The position numbers and the translations under genes are program-made. Positions 12,151 through 25,400 of a stretch of DNA of 64,000 nt are shown piece after piece; within the stretch, counting starts at the first letter, position 1; each line of letters begins with the position of its first letter. The DNA comes from Liolophura sinensis (taxonomy: Eukaryota > Mollusca > Polyplacophora > Chitonida > Chitonidae). The stretch covers positions 24,895,400 to 24,959,399 of the forward strand of contig NC_088305.1 of assembly GCF_032854445.1 (NCBI RefSeq), in the 5' to 3' direction. The notes below the pieces were generated by a model. The model saw only the letters and a program-made list of their open reading frames with translations, was not told where the DNA came from and did no database searches.

Positions 12151-12970
12151 CTAAGGACATAATAAAAGCCAAAAACAGGATGTGATTATATGTATTGTAT
12201 CAGCATGTAAGTGGCATTCAGCGACGAGCCTTTGACCTCAGGCTGCATAATATGCAGAACACATAAAAGCTTCTTGTTTTTTTTTTGAGGAAATTGAAAA
12301 ATCTGCCAACGGCCAGTCTGAATTTTTTCGTATGGTATTATGTTTTCAAATCCACTCAACTTTAAGATACATATCTGAAATAGCGGCCGACGTGTATTTG
12401 CCTTTAGGAATTCAGACACATATATAAAAAACTTTTGGTAGCGTATGCAAAGCGTTATAGGGATTTGATCACGTGTAACCTCGCTCCAAGCGAGAGCTGA
12501 TGTTTGCGATCTCGCGTTTATGGTACGTATATGGGCTCACTAACCACAACCCTACAAGTATAGAATAGAAGAGAGAATTTCTTCCTTAACATTCTTCCTT
12601 ATTTGTATAACTTCTCGGTGGTTTGACTTTTTTTTATATCACACTTTCATGGTCCATGACGTTGGAGTAGGCCTATAGGCCATTAATTATATATGTACAT
12701 ACACGTAGGCTTTTAATAATAAACTGAGACCTTAATTACTTCTTTAGCGTGAGAGAGCAGATAGGTTGTTCGAAGGTCTGCTCCTGCATTTTATACAAGC
12801 TCCAGTTTAGATCACTAGCCTTAGGTCATTGAAACAATGATTATATGGTTAACGGCACAATATTACAGCGTTGTGGTGGCGAACTCTGGTCAATCGTGTC
12901 GCGTGTTCCCATTGGTATAACTGCGATATTCAGTCTGAAGGTTTGTCTGGTACTTACCCGTCTGTATAAG
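12151..12970. other. No gene recognised
   Basis: AT-rich spacer. The open frame at 12186-12419 (minus) has no recognisable domain. Confidence 0.35.
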
Positions 12971-13195
12971 CCTGAGAGTCTCTCACCAATGTGAGCTGTG
13001 AGTTCCAAGTCCAGCTCATGCTGGCTTCCTCTCCGGTCGTACGTGGGAAGGTTTTTCAGCAACCTGCGGATGGTCGTGGGTTTCCCCCGGGCTCTTCCCG
13101 GTTTCCTCCCACCATAATGCTGGCCGCCATTGTATAAGTGAAATATTCTTGAGTGCGGCGTAAAACATCAATCAAGTAAATAAATAAATGAATAC
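12971..13195 (+). mobile_element. SINE family A, 5'-truncated
   Basis: Contains 'gagtctctcaccaatg', the core 'gatggtcgtgggtttccccc' and the tail 'cgtaaaacatcaatcaagta'. The first part of the head is missing. Confidence 0.8.
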
Positions 13196-13482
13196 ATTTT
13201 AAAGACCCGTCGAACGCCCTGCACCAAGACTCTGACTCTATTTTATTTACGTGAAATGTTCCTTTTCCGGCCCATAGACAACACAAGGCTGTCTCCACAG
13301 GAAACACAACACACACTGAATGAATCTTAACAAAATGACTTTTCAACAAAGCAATTTATCAACAAAATGATTTCTGGAGAGAAACCTTAGACAAAATGTG
13401 CCCTACGAGACTCGACCCAGCTTCTCAAGACCAGGGCCTAGTTTCATAAAGACATCGTACTTGTACGATAATCGCACACACC

Positions 13483-15540
13483 GGACCATGAATCAGGCGG
13501 CATGACTGCTAACCACTAGAAATCAAGCGGCATGAATGCCAACCACTAGAAACCAGGCGGCATGACTGTTAACCAACATGGATCAGGCCACATAACTGCT
13601 AACCACTATGGATCAGGCCGCATGACTGCTAACCACCATGAATCAGGCCGCATGACTGCTAACCACCATGAATCAGGCCACATGACTGCTAACCACCATG
13701 GATCAGGCTCCATAACTGCTAACCACCATGGATCAGGCCACATGACTGCTAACCACCATGAATCAGGCCACATGGCTGCTAACCACCATGAATCAGGCTA
13801 CATAACTGCTAACCACCATGGATCAGGCCACATAACTGCTAACCACCATGGATCAGGCCACATGACTGCTAACCACCATGAATTAGGCCACATAACTGCT
13901 AACCACCATGAATCAGGCCACATGACTGCTAACCACCATGAATCAGGCCGCATGACTGCTAACCACCATGAATCAGGCCACATGGCTGCTAACCACCATG
14001 AATCAGGCTCCATAACTGCTAACCACCATGGATCAGGCCACATGACTGCTAACCACCATGGATCAGGCCACATGGCTGCTAACCACCATGAATCAGGCTA
14101 CATAACTGCTAACCACCATGGATCAGGCTACATAACTGCTAACCACCACGAATCAGGCTCCATAACTGCTAACCACCATGGATCAGGCCACATGACTGCT
14201 AACCACCATGGATCAGGCCACATGGCTGCTAACCACCATGAATCAGGCTACATAACTGCTAACCACCATGGATCAGGCCACATAACTGCTAACCACCATG
14301 GATCAGGCCACATGACTGCTAACCACCATGAATTAGGCCACATAACTGCTAACCACCATGGATCAGGCCACATGACTGCTAACCACCATGAATCAGGCCG
14401 CATGACTGCTAACCACCATGAATCAGGCCGAATTACTGCTAACCACCATGGATCGGGCGGAATGACTGCTAACCACCATGGATCAGGCCGCATGACTGCT
14501 AACCACCATGGATCAGGCGGCATGACTGCTAACCACCATGGATCATGCGACATGACTGTTAACCACCATGAGTCAGGCAGCATGATTTTTGACCACCATG
14601 GATCAGGTGGCATGACTGCTAACCACCATGAGTCAGGCAGCATGATTTTTGACTACCATGGATCAGGTGGCATGACTGCTAACCACCATCAGTCAGGCAG
14701 CATGATTTTTGACCACCATGAATCAGGCTACATAACTGCTAACCACCATGGATCAGGCCACATAACTGCTAACCACCATGGATCAGGCCACATGACTGCT
14801 AACCACCATGAATTAGGCCACATAACTGCTAACCACCATGGATCAGGCCACATGACTGCTAACCACCATGAATCAGGCCGCATGACTGCTAACCACCATG
14901 AATCAGGCCGAATTACTGCTAACCACCATGGATCGGGCGGAATGACTGCTAACCACCATGGATCAGGCCGCATGACTGCTAACCACCATGGATCAGGCGG
15001 CATGACTGCTAACCACCATGGATCATGCGACATGACTGTTAACCACCATGAGTCAGGCAGCATGATTTTTGACCACCATGGATCAGGTGGCATGACTGAT
15101 AACCACCATGAGTCAGGCAGCATGATTTTTGACTACCATGGATCAGGTGGCATGACTGCTAACCACCATGAGTCAGGCAGCATGATTTTTGACCACCATG
15201 GATCAGGCGGCATGACTGCTAACCACCATGAGTCAGGCAGCATGATTTTTGACTACCAAGGATCAAGTGGCATGACTGCTAACCGGGAATCAGGCGGGAT
15301 GACTACTAAAACCCATGGATCAGGCGGCATGATTGTTAACCACCACAAATCAGGCGTGAAGGATGTTAACCACCACAAATCAGGCGTCAAGGATAATAAC
15401 TACCATGAATCAGGCGACATGGTTGCTAACCCTGGGTCAGACCGCATGCCATCTAAGGTGACATGACTGCTAACCGGGAATCAGGCGGCAAGACTGCAAA
15501 GGTTGCATGGTAACTAAACATGAATCAGGCGGCATGACTT
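13483..15540 (+). repeat. 30-bp minisatellite, open on both strands (10-residue repeat)
   Basis: About 65 units of 'catgactgctaaccaccatg' plus 10 bases. Because the unit is a multiple of 3, the plus strand is open for 634 codons (13562-15466; motif MTANHHGSGH) and the minus strand shows MWPDPWWLAV repeats. About 480 bp is itself repeated (14235-14700 and 14717-15180), a higher-order unit. Unit-to-unit differences are mainly amino-acid-changing (Gly/Glu, Met/Ile, His/Arg/Tyr), so I see no purifying selection and no splice-site or promoter context. Most likely a non-coding satellite; a His-rich secreted product cannot be excluded. Confidence 0.9.
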
Positions 15541-15779
15541 GGCATTGGCTAAAGGCGGTTTTGTTGACGAGTATGATTGATTTTACAAAGAGCTGAATAC
15601 AGGCGAATCTTTAAAAGAAATAGATATAGTTGAATGGGTCGTTTACCCATATCAGTACACTGTTGTCACAATTTTGTCATTTTTTCAACCACGTTCACTA
15701 GATGTGATCCGTGGTAACGATTCGTCTAATTCGACTATAGAGTATAAAAAACTACGGCACAGAGTGTGAAGCCTTGGAG

Positions 15780-15920
15780 AAGGTCAAGACCATCCACAGG
15801 TTGCTGGGAGACCTTCCCACGTACAACAGGAGAGGAAGCCAGCATGATCTTCATTTGAACTCACAGTGGCTGCATCGATGACAGGCTCTTAAGCGGTTGT
15901 GCTAACGCTAATGTGAACAA
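15780..15920 (-). mobile_element. SINE family A fragment, inverted
   Basis: Core and head only ('gaccatccacaggttgctgg', 'gaggaagccagcatga'). The tail is absent. Confidence 0.65.
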
Positions 15921-16179
15921 TTTCGTGAAGATTAGGCCCCGGGGTCACCAAGCGATCTTAGAAAAAAAGTAAAAATTTTAATCATTAAAATTGGTTTGTT
16001 TCTTTTCGTTAATTTTTCGGAATAGTTTTTACCAAAACGTACCCAGAATTTACGCTGTCAAGCAATATTTTCATCTTGTTACATCAGAAATAACAATTTT
16101 AAAGTGATCTGAAATTCTGCCCTAAGACATAGATCGCTTCATGATGCGAGGACCAGGTGGCATTCCTGTATTATAGGAT

Positions 16180-16345
16180 TTTTAACACCGTCCGTGGTAT
16201 CGTGGCAAATGATCACACGTAACCGGTGAAATACGTCCTCATGTCATTTCAGGCCTACCTCGATTATGGTTTTATTGTATCTCTTCATGTAAATGCTTAA
16301 ATGGCAATAATTCACACACCATCTAGAACATACACTAGTAGCTCT
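16180..16345 (+). repeat. Family D copy
   Basis: 'gatcacacgtaaccggtgaa' and the sequence after it match the copies at 3838 and 59715. Confidence 0.45.
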
Positions 16346-16545
16346 CACTACTATGAGTGAGTGAGAGAGTGAGTGCCGGGAGTGCATTGATGTGTAATGT
16401 GCCTCCTTGTTGCTGGGCGGATTTCCACCGCTCTCTTATCTAGTTCTGCTTCACTGAAACGACTTAACCTTCTGAGACAACTTCGATGTCTTCGATGTGA
16501 CCCGACAAAGGACTGACCCTGTATCTCCGCCCCCCCCCGTGGAAT
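16345..16545 (+). repeat. Family B fragment
   Basis: Carries 'gtaatgtgcctccttgttgc', 'ttctgcttcactgaaacga' and 'gtgacccgacaaaggactga', with the centre deleted. Confidence 0.6.
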
Positions 16546-16690
16546 TGTCGAATTCTACAAGGTCCTGTCATGTTTCTCTTTCGACAAGTTTAACTCGATG
16601 AGTCGATGGCATAAATCGCACTGTTTGAACGCTGCTGAATAAATGTGCATAACCAGGCCTGTTAGTACAACATGATGAATTAATCAGTTA

Positions 16691-16945
16691 ATTTATTTAT
16701 TTGACTGGTGTTTTACGCCGTACTCAAGAATATTTCATTTATAGGACGGCGGCCAGCCTTATGGTGGGAGGAAATCGAACAGAGGCCGGGGGAAACCCAT
16801 GACCATCGGCAGGTTGCTGGTAGATCTTCCCACGTTCGGCCTGAGAGGAAGTCAGGATGATAGAACATAGCGGCCGCATTGGTGAGAGGCTAGTGGGTCA
16901 CTGGGCTGCACTGGCGTGCTAACCCCTCGGCCATGGGGACCCCTT
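16691..16945 (-). mobile_element. SINE family A, near full length, inverted
   Basis: Runs from the reversed AAAT tail and 'ttttacgccgtactcaagaa' to the head 'ggccatggggaccccttaat'. Confidence 0.8.
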
Positions 16946-18690
16946 AATCAGTTAAGATAAACCATCTGTGTAATGCATCCAAAACTCAGTAGCACTGTAG
17001 TCTGTGTCAACATAAGTGATGAAAAGAATCAAGACTGTCATATTCACGGGAAGACCACCAAAGCTTTACATAGTATACATGAGATGTACTTGCATGTACC
17101 CTGTTCTGGAATACACAGATACCATGGGAGACAACTCATGCTTGTACAAATAAGCTTAAAGCATTCTAAACGGAAATGTGCCTACTGTCTCCTTTTTTTG
17201 TCTCTGTACCGTCGAATTATGCGTAAAGGCGCGTGATCGAAAATGAAGCTTATAGGTTAGACGGGTGTGTAGATTTCCTTGCTATTTATGTCGTAATGGT
17301 CCTGGTATGGTCAGACGGGGACTAGACCCCAGTGCATTGAAGCGATGTTTAGGTCACAAAATCGAAATATAGCGGCCTTCTCCAGTCAAACTGAAATATC
17401 TTTTTTGCATTAAACACTGTAAAGTGGGAAAATCACTGCACCACAATTGTACCTTTCTGAAAAAATGCACCAATCACTTTAATAAATATATAATAAATGT
17501 AGCTTCCAGGTTTATAAGTCCTCTACCCGTAATATGCTAATGTTGATGATAGACGACCACATGTGATGTTAACCAGGATTCACGTATGATATCGCTGCAG
17601 TTTCCACATGTTAGGTATACCATACCTAAACAATTATCCATTTTAATTCAACATAAAACTTATATACTGCAAGGTGACCTATGTCTTTACTCACAGTATG
17701 TATGCTTCCAAAGAAAAAAACAAAGAACCACCAAGATTCGAACTTAGTTCACTGTACCTTGAAGGCTGCTGGAGAGACTATGGCAGAAATACCTATGTTA
17801 GCATTTTGTTACCTAGATAGCCTCCGGTGGGGGTTGGTGGGTCGGGAGGAGGGGGGAGAGGGTTGTTGAAGGGGGGTGGGGTGGTTGTAATAGTAGCATT
17901 GGGCAAAGGTTTTCAGTTCTGTCCAAAACGGAAAAATAATTGATGTATTTTAAACAGGTGTAAAATAGCATGCTAGGTATTTATAGTGTCACCAACCTAA
18001 ACTGCCTGTGTGGTAGAATTACCCAATCAGTACTCCTTCACTCTTCAGTTCGGAGACAAATCTTGGATCCAACTGCCTGAATTGCGCATGTGTTACCTAA
18101 CGCGTTCGAATCCAGGTCGTGGAACATCGGCCACTTATTTTATGTTTTGAAAAATTCATATGATGTAGGCTGTTTATGTTACAACTGTTAGTGAAATTCG
18201 AAGTAATAACTATTTCCACAAAACAGAAACGATTATCACAATATTTTAAAATTACCTGAAAACGTAACAAAGCACAGGGACTTCTCTCAGCACTGTCAAT
18301 TTTTTTCCTAGGTGTTTTGCGCATTCGAAGATTTCAGAGTAAGGCAAAGGGTCACGTGGATTTCTACCTTTTTTCGATGACTTCTGAACGTTTCAGTAAT
18401 ATGTACAAGAGTAAATTCGTTTCCATTATTTGCTTAGCGCGAACATGTTTTATCATACCAGCAATTCATGCAAAGTTCGGTTAACAGCTTCTATTTATAC
18501 GACTCAGATTTGCACATGTAATATCTTAATATGGATACGACATAAAACTTTGTGTTTATGTGTTTTAACTGTTTTCACATATTTGTCTGAAAGAGTTACA
18601 TATTTATTCCTTAATACCACAGCACATGTATTTTTTACCACTTATAATATATTCATTCCCCAAAAGTTTCAGCGGGGTCTGGTCAAAGAG
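16946..18690. other. Spacer with a G-rich tract
   Basis: Bases 17822-17885 are a dense run of G clusters on the plus strand (several runs of four to six G), a candidate quadruplex. Otherwise AT-rich with no supported exon. Confidence 0.45.
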
Positions 18691-18699
18691 TTTAAAAAT

Positions 18700-18960
18700 G
18701 GCACTAGCTCCTGCCTTGCTTGGCGCTCAGCAATGAAAGGTTAGAGCAAGGAAACATGACTGGATGGCTCGGTGTCAGTATAATGTGACATTTGTGGGGT
18801 GTCATGTCTGGTGTCCTTGGCATGATAAATTAGTAGCGGCAGCACTTTGGCGGCATGGTCTCGCCCTGCAACAAGAAGACACCATCAATGTACACATACC
18901 TAATAACTAAATTGTTATGTACGGCGTTAAACCTGCAGCATACATGCATACATGGTTTCA
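18700..18960 (+). repeat. Dispersed repeat family C copy
   Basis: 'ggtgtcatgtctggtgtcct', 'cggcagcactttggcgg' and the ending 'tgtacggcgttaaacctgca'. The same order is found at 20330-20560 and, diverged, at 42440, 49195 and 52905. Confidence 0.6.
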
Positions 18961-19332
18961 GTCTAATAACACACCAACACATCCATTCATTCCAAACAAC
19001 TATAGTTGCTCATAATTAGTACAACAGCACACTCAAAAGTATAATCTGTTGTCTGAGTAATGCTAGAATGCATTCTGCTATTGTAACACACTATCGTGTT
19101 AAATATAACAGCAATATTCTATTAATCCAACAGACAGAAAGATTCTATTAAACTAATAGGATATTATATTGAATAGAACACAGTATCATGCTATAATAAC
19201 GGAATAAAATCTAGCATCACTCAGACAAAAGACTTTGTTAAAATGAGCAGATTAATTTTTTGAGTGTAGTTTCCGTATGCCCATTTGTTAATGCGTTCAA
19301 CACATGTCACTTTTAATGGACTACAGCGACAC

Positions 19333-19444
19333 ATATTTAAATGAATGCATGCGCACCATTACCTCCCACGTGATCGGAGGAAATAGGCAATAAAACACTA
19401 GTGTTTAATATTTCCCTCATTTTCCAAGTGAGCCGTGGACCAAC
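19333..19444 (+). promoter_or_regulatory. Putative promoter and 5' UTR of the secreted-protein gene
   Basis: A TATA-like 'atatttaaatg' (19333-19343), an E-box cacgtg near 19368 and 'gcaataaaac' precede the ATG. The block is conserved in the inverted arm, but the E-box there reads cacatg. Weak evidence. Confidence 0.3.
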
Positions 19445-22400
19445 ATGGAGACGTTGCGACATATGGGAGTATTTCTCATTCTTATGGCAACAGGTAGGCT
19501 GTTTAAAGTCACAATTAACTTTATAAAATTTCTCAAAACAACAGAGAAATATTCTTATATATTTTCTTTTGTAGATATTTCTCAACTCTTTTCATTGTTC
19601 CTGTAATGGCTCTGCAAATGCTATATTTATTAATTTATTTATTTGTTTGGTGATTTACGCCGTAATCAAGAATATTTCACGTATACGAAGCGGTCAGCAC
19701 TATGGTCTTGGGAAAAAGGGCACAGCCCTGGGGAAACCCACAACCGTTCCCAGGTTACTGGAAGACCTCCTCATGTCCGGCTGGAGAGGAAGCCAGCATG
19801 AGCTGGACTTGAACCCACAGCGACCGCGTTAGTTAGAGCCTCTTGGCTTATTACGCTGACCTAGCGCGCTATCCACATATTGTTTGGTCGCTGAACCAGC
19901 CTGTTACAAACAAACCCGGAAGACAAACATCAAAACTTCGGCTCAGCGTTTTCCTACTCGGCTATGAGAGTATAATTATATATATGAATGTTTAGCTGGC
20001 ACAAGTAACTCTTCGTTTGCAATGACGCATATGCACATGGTCTGTGAATCGAACACTGTTTATAGAAGGCTCTATTTATTTGACTATCTTTTACCGTTAC
20101 ATACCTGATTATACAATGTGGATTATTTTTGTGCATCAAAGAAGCCGGAGTGACAATGGTAAACCACCGATTTACGAAGTTACTGACAAACATTACCATG
20201 TGCTTCGTAAAGATATGCGCACTGTATATCGGTGAAGAACGTGCTTGTGGCCTTGAACGAACGTTATGCTGCGTAAACAGACACTTACGTGTCACTGACA
20301 GCTCATCAAACCCCGGTGTGGTCACACCAAAGACTTTAAGAATGGTACTCGTTACTGCCTCACTTTGTGCCCAGCATTGACCGGTTAGCTAAGTGAACCA
20401 GTGTCAGTGTAATGTGGCGGTGTGTTTTGTCTGGTGTCTACGGAATGATATCTCAGTGGAGGCAGCTCTTTGGCGTTATTTCCACACGAAGACACACACT
20501 AAATGATTCCGCGTCATGTGACTGAAAAATTGTACGGCGTTAAACCCCAGGCATTGCTTTACGGCAGAAAAAGTACTGTATATACAAAAATACAATGATT
20601 AACCCAGTAGATCTACAAAAACATTGTACAAACGCAAGTACCTGCAGTAGGTTTAAGGAGGTGACTTACCATCGATTTGCGGACACATTTCTCCTGTAAC
20701 TTTACACCATGATGGTTTATATTTGACTGGCATTTTATAGCACTTTGATGGCGAAGGAGACTTTGTTGTACTTGGACAACACCTTGTCTATTTAATTGCA
20801 TGCGTCTGGCTGATACAGGTTATTTACATTCAAAATAGAGATGCTTATCTATAGGGAAATACACTATAACATAATCTGCCAGCAAATTTTCAGTAAAATA
20901 CAAAATTGTAATGACAGTGTATTTACAGTAAGTTTACTAGTTTCTTCAAACAGTTGAAAAGACTATAACAACGGTCTGGAAAAACGACATGTACACCATA
21001 CTGTTCGTTTTAACTCAAGTGTCTACCAGGATTATGAAAATTGTTTGTCGGAGCTAATCGAAGATTGTCCAGAAGACGAATCCTTCCTAAGCATGCAAGG
21101 TTACGATCAAGAGAGCACGCGGATCGCCTTTACAGGCTTCTGACCATAGAGAAGGTAAGGATTTACATGTTCAGTGAGTTAGTGGTTGAGAGGTTTTCAC
21201 AGTGTGGAAAAGTGTGGGGTAGAAACTGTAAATGATTTAGCTTCAGTCAGTGAGAGACAGTCCTAGAACGGCAGGGTAACGGCTGTAAAACACGCAGAGA
21301 AAACTGACTTACATAGATATTTAGGCGGTTCCTGTAGCGACCGAGAGACGAAACAGAGAACGTACATGTAGTCGACATACAGTTGGCGTTGTCACTGAAT
21401 TAGTGGGAGGTAACTGAGTATTGAAATCATTTCACGAATTGAAACTCCTGAAGATTTGAGTCTGTCCTCCTCCATGATTCTTGATAATACTGAAAATGTT
21501 AGTTTATTGTTCTTCATGATTCTGAACGTTCTGAGGACTTGAGTTTATTGTCCTTCGTGATTCTGAACGCTCTGAGGACTTGAGTCTATTTTCCTCAGTG
21601 ATTTCTGAACGTTCTGAAGACTTGAGTCTTTTGTTCTCCATGATTTCTGAACGTTTTGAGGAATTGAGTTTATTGTCCTCCATGATTTCTTAACTTTCTG
21701 AAGACTTGAGTCTATTGTCCTCCGTGATTTCTGAACCTTCTGAAGACTTGAGTCTTTTGTCCTCCATGATTTCTGAACGTTCTGAAGAGGTCTATTGTCC
21801 TCCATGATTTCTGAACGTTCTGAGGACTTGAGTTTATTGTCCTCCATGATTTCTGAACGTTCTGAGGACTTGAGTCTATTATCCTCCGTGATTTCTGAGC
21901 CTTCTGAAGACTTGAGTCTTTTGTCCTTCATGATTTCTGAACGTTCTGAAGAAGATTATTGTCCTCCATGATTTCTGAACGTTCTGAAGACTTGAGTCTA
22001 TTGTCCTCCATGATTTCTTAACGTTCTGAAGACTTGAGTTTATTGTCCGCCATGATTTCTTAACGTTCTGAAGAAGTCTATTGTCCTCCATGATTTCTGA
22101 ACGTTCTGAAGACTTGAGTCTATTGTCCTCCATGATTTCTGAACCTTCTGAAGACTTGAGTCTGTTGTCCTCCATGATTTCTGAACCTTCTGAAGACTTG
22201 AGTCTATTGTCCTCCATGATTCTGAACGTTCTGAGGACTTGAGTTCATTGTCCTCAGTGATTTCTGAACGTTCTGAAGACTTGAGTCTTTTGTTCTCCAT
22301 GATTTCTGAACGTTTTGAGGAATTGAGTTTATTGTCCTTCATGATTTCTTAACTTTCTGAAGACTTGAGTCTATTGTCCTCCGTGATTTTTGAACCTTCT

Positions 22401-25400
22401 GAAGACTTGAGTCTTTTGTCCTCCATGATTTCTGAACGTTCTGAAAAAGTCTATTGTCCTCCATGATTTCTGAACGTTCTGAGGACCTTGAGTTTTTTGT
22501 CCTCCATGATTTCTGAACGTTCTGAGGACTTGAGTCTATTGTCCTCCGTGATTTCTGAGCCTTCTGAAGACTTGGGTCTTTTGTCCTTCATGATTTCTGA
22601 ACGTTCTGAAGAAGATTATTGTCCTCCATGATTTCTGAACGTTCTGAGGACTTGAGTTCATTGTCCTCAGTGATTTCTGAACGTTCTGAAGACTTGAGTC
22701 TTTTGTTCTCCATGATTTCTGAACGTTTTGAGGAATTGAGTTTATTGCCCTCCATGATTTCTTAACTTTCTGAAGACTTGAGTCTATTGTCCTCCGTGAT
22801 TTCTGAACCTTCTGAAGACTTGAGTCTTTTGTCCTCCATGATTTCTGAACCTTCTGAAGAAGTCTATTGTCCTCCATCATTTCTGAACGTTCTGAAGACT
22901 TGAGTTTATTGTCCTCCATGATTTCTGAACGTTCTGAAGACTTGAGTATATTGTCCTCCGTGATTTCTGAGCCTTCTGAAGACTTGAGTCTTTTGTCCTT
23001 CATGATTTCTGAACGTTCTGAAGAAGATTATTTTCCTCCATGATTTCTGAACGTTCTGAAGACTTGAGTCTATTGTCCTCCATGATTTCTTAACGTTCTG
23101 AAGACTTGAGTTTATTGTCCGCCATGATTTCTTAACGTTCTGAAGAAGTCTATTGTCCTCCATGATTTCTGAACGTTCTGCAGATCTGAGTCTATTGTCC
23201 TCCATGATTTCTGAACCTTCTGAAGACTTGAGTTTATTGTCCTCAATGATTTCTTAACGTTCTGAAGACTTGAGTCTATTGTCCTTCGTGATTTCTGAAC
23301 CTTCTGCAGACTTGAGTCTTTTGTCCTCCATGATTTCTGAACGTTCTGCAGATCTGAGTCTATTGTCCTGCATGATTTCTGAACGTTCTGAAGACTTGAG
23401 TCTATTGCCCTCCATGATTTCTGAACCTTCTGAAGACTTGCGTCTATTGCCCTCCATGATTTCTGAACGTTCTGAAGACTTGAGTCTATTGTCCTTCATG
23501 ATTTCTGAACGTTCTGAAGATCTGAGTCTATTTTCCTCCATGATTTCTGAACGCTCTGAAGATCTGAATCTATTGTCCTCCATGATTCTATCCGCATATA
23601 CACTACCATTATGGAGTGATAGTGGTGGACGTACGCAATTACAGACCTTTGAAATTGTCTCATATGTTGTCGCAAAGCACGTTGCTTTTCCTCAGTTTAC
23701 ATATAGTGAATATATAACCAAATAACAAAAAAGTGGAAAAAACAATTAATTACAAAGATTGAATGGTAGTGGCCTCAGTACTTTTCGAAATCATCATTCT
23801 CACGAGCAGACTGACTCAGTTAAAATATGTCATAAGTAACAATAACTGTCAAATTCTGGTATACTAGTAAATGTATCTGTATTTATATGTTTGTTCTCCA
23901 GTTTATGTGAGGGGTGCTTCTTTAAAACTGCCTTGTCTCAAAACACGTTGGCTTAACTCAGTTTTTCTAAAGTGAATTAATAACGAAATAACAAAAACGT
24001 GGAAAAAATAATTAATTACAAAGATTGAATGGTAGTGGCCTTGGTACTTTTAGAAACCATCATTCTCACGAACAGACTGATTTAGTTAGACAGACTGATC
24101 ATAGCTGGCCATAACTGACAAATTCCGGTATACTTGTGAATGCATCTGTATTTGTTTATTTATTCCCCAGTTTATGTTAGAGGAGCTTCGTGTTTCAACG
24201 ATAGCAGTGCTGAATTCTGGGACTGCCTGATCACTCACTCTGTTGCTCGATATACCACCATGATTGAAGTGAATGCTACGAGAGACTGGGAGACATTCTA
24301 CGAGACGATTTGTCCGTAAGCACGCGTAGATACATAGCCAGCTGTCTTAATTTATTTACAGACGGTTGGCGTGTTAGTGCACAAATGCAGCACAATGATC
24401 TCCTCACCAATACGATCGTTGTGCGTTCAAACCTATGTAATGCTGGTTTCCTCTCCGGTCTTATGGGGGAAGGCTTTCCAACGACATGCAGATGGTCTTG
24501 AATTTCCCTCGCTCTCTGCCCGATTGCCTCCCACTATAATGCTGGCCGCCTTCGCATGACTGTATAGTGAAATATTCTCGTGTACGTCGCGGAACGCCAA
24601 TCCAATAAATAAATAACTAAATAAATCCAGATTACATTCAGATAAGACAGATCAATGTTCTATCCACAGGTGTTGAAAGACAACAGTAAACCTGTTCAGT
24701 GTACATTTAAATTCCTCACAACCAAACCACCCCCTCCCCCACCCATACCACCCACCCCAAACGACACAAAGGTCAAAATGAAGTTATCTTATACCTTCTT
24801 CGGGTGACGGAGGTGGGGGTTGGGGTTGAGGGATAGGTGTTCTTGATTGTTTTGTATTTACGTCTCATGAAAGTTCCACAAGTTAGCTCCGCTAACTATA
24901 GACTAGAAATCTAGGGCCAGATTTAGAGAGCGTTTTCGTAAAGATGTGATATTCTCTCTGCGTCACAAACGTTTAGTTAAAAAATACTCCAGTGTCCAAA
25001 ATACTCCACCAAACGCTTTCATTCTGAGTTTTATAAATTCGGTCACAAGTATAACACTCTGACAAAAATAAGGACAGACCGTTGAAGACCTCTATATCAA
25101 AGCTGTATCAAATTCCGCTTTTATAAACAGTTAATGTAACAATAAAAAGGCAGCTGAGATACTTGTTTTGTGTTCGATCTGAAAATTTCTCACGGACCTC
25201 TGGTTTGAAAGTTGATTCGAATCACATGCCTATACTGTCAACTCTCTTCCTTGCATCACTGAAAAGTATCGACTGGATCTCACTCACATATGGCCTGCTT
25301 TATTTACTATCACTGTATTAACCCATTCATATTTCTTTGGTAACTGGTGTTGTTGTGGAAAGGATCTTACAATTATTGACTTAAACCCCGTATTTTGGGT

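Larger units (their letters stand above)
18905..19880 (+). repeat. Inverted-repeat arm 2 (pairs with 10483-11440)
   Basis: Mirror copy of arm 1 with the functional-looking first exon at 19445. The spacer between the arms is about 7.5 kb and holds the 30-bp array. Confidence 0.75.

Noticed and set aside
21545-23583. Several minus-strand open frames of about 100-155 codons with MEDNRLKSSERSEI repeats
   Set aside because: Product of the 42-bp satellite; frames are broken by length variants and also open on the other strand.
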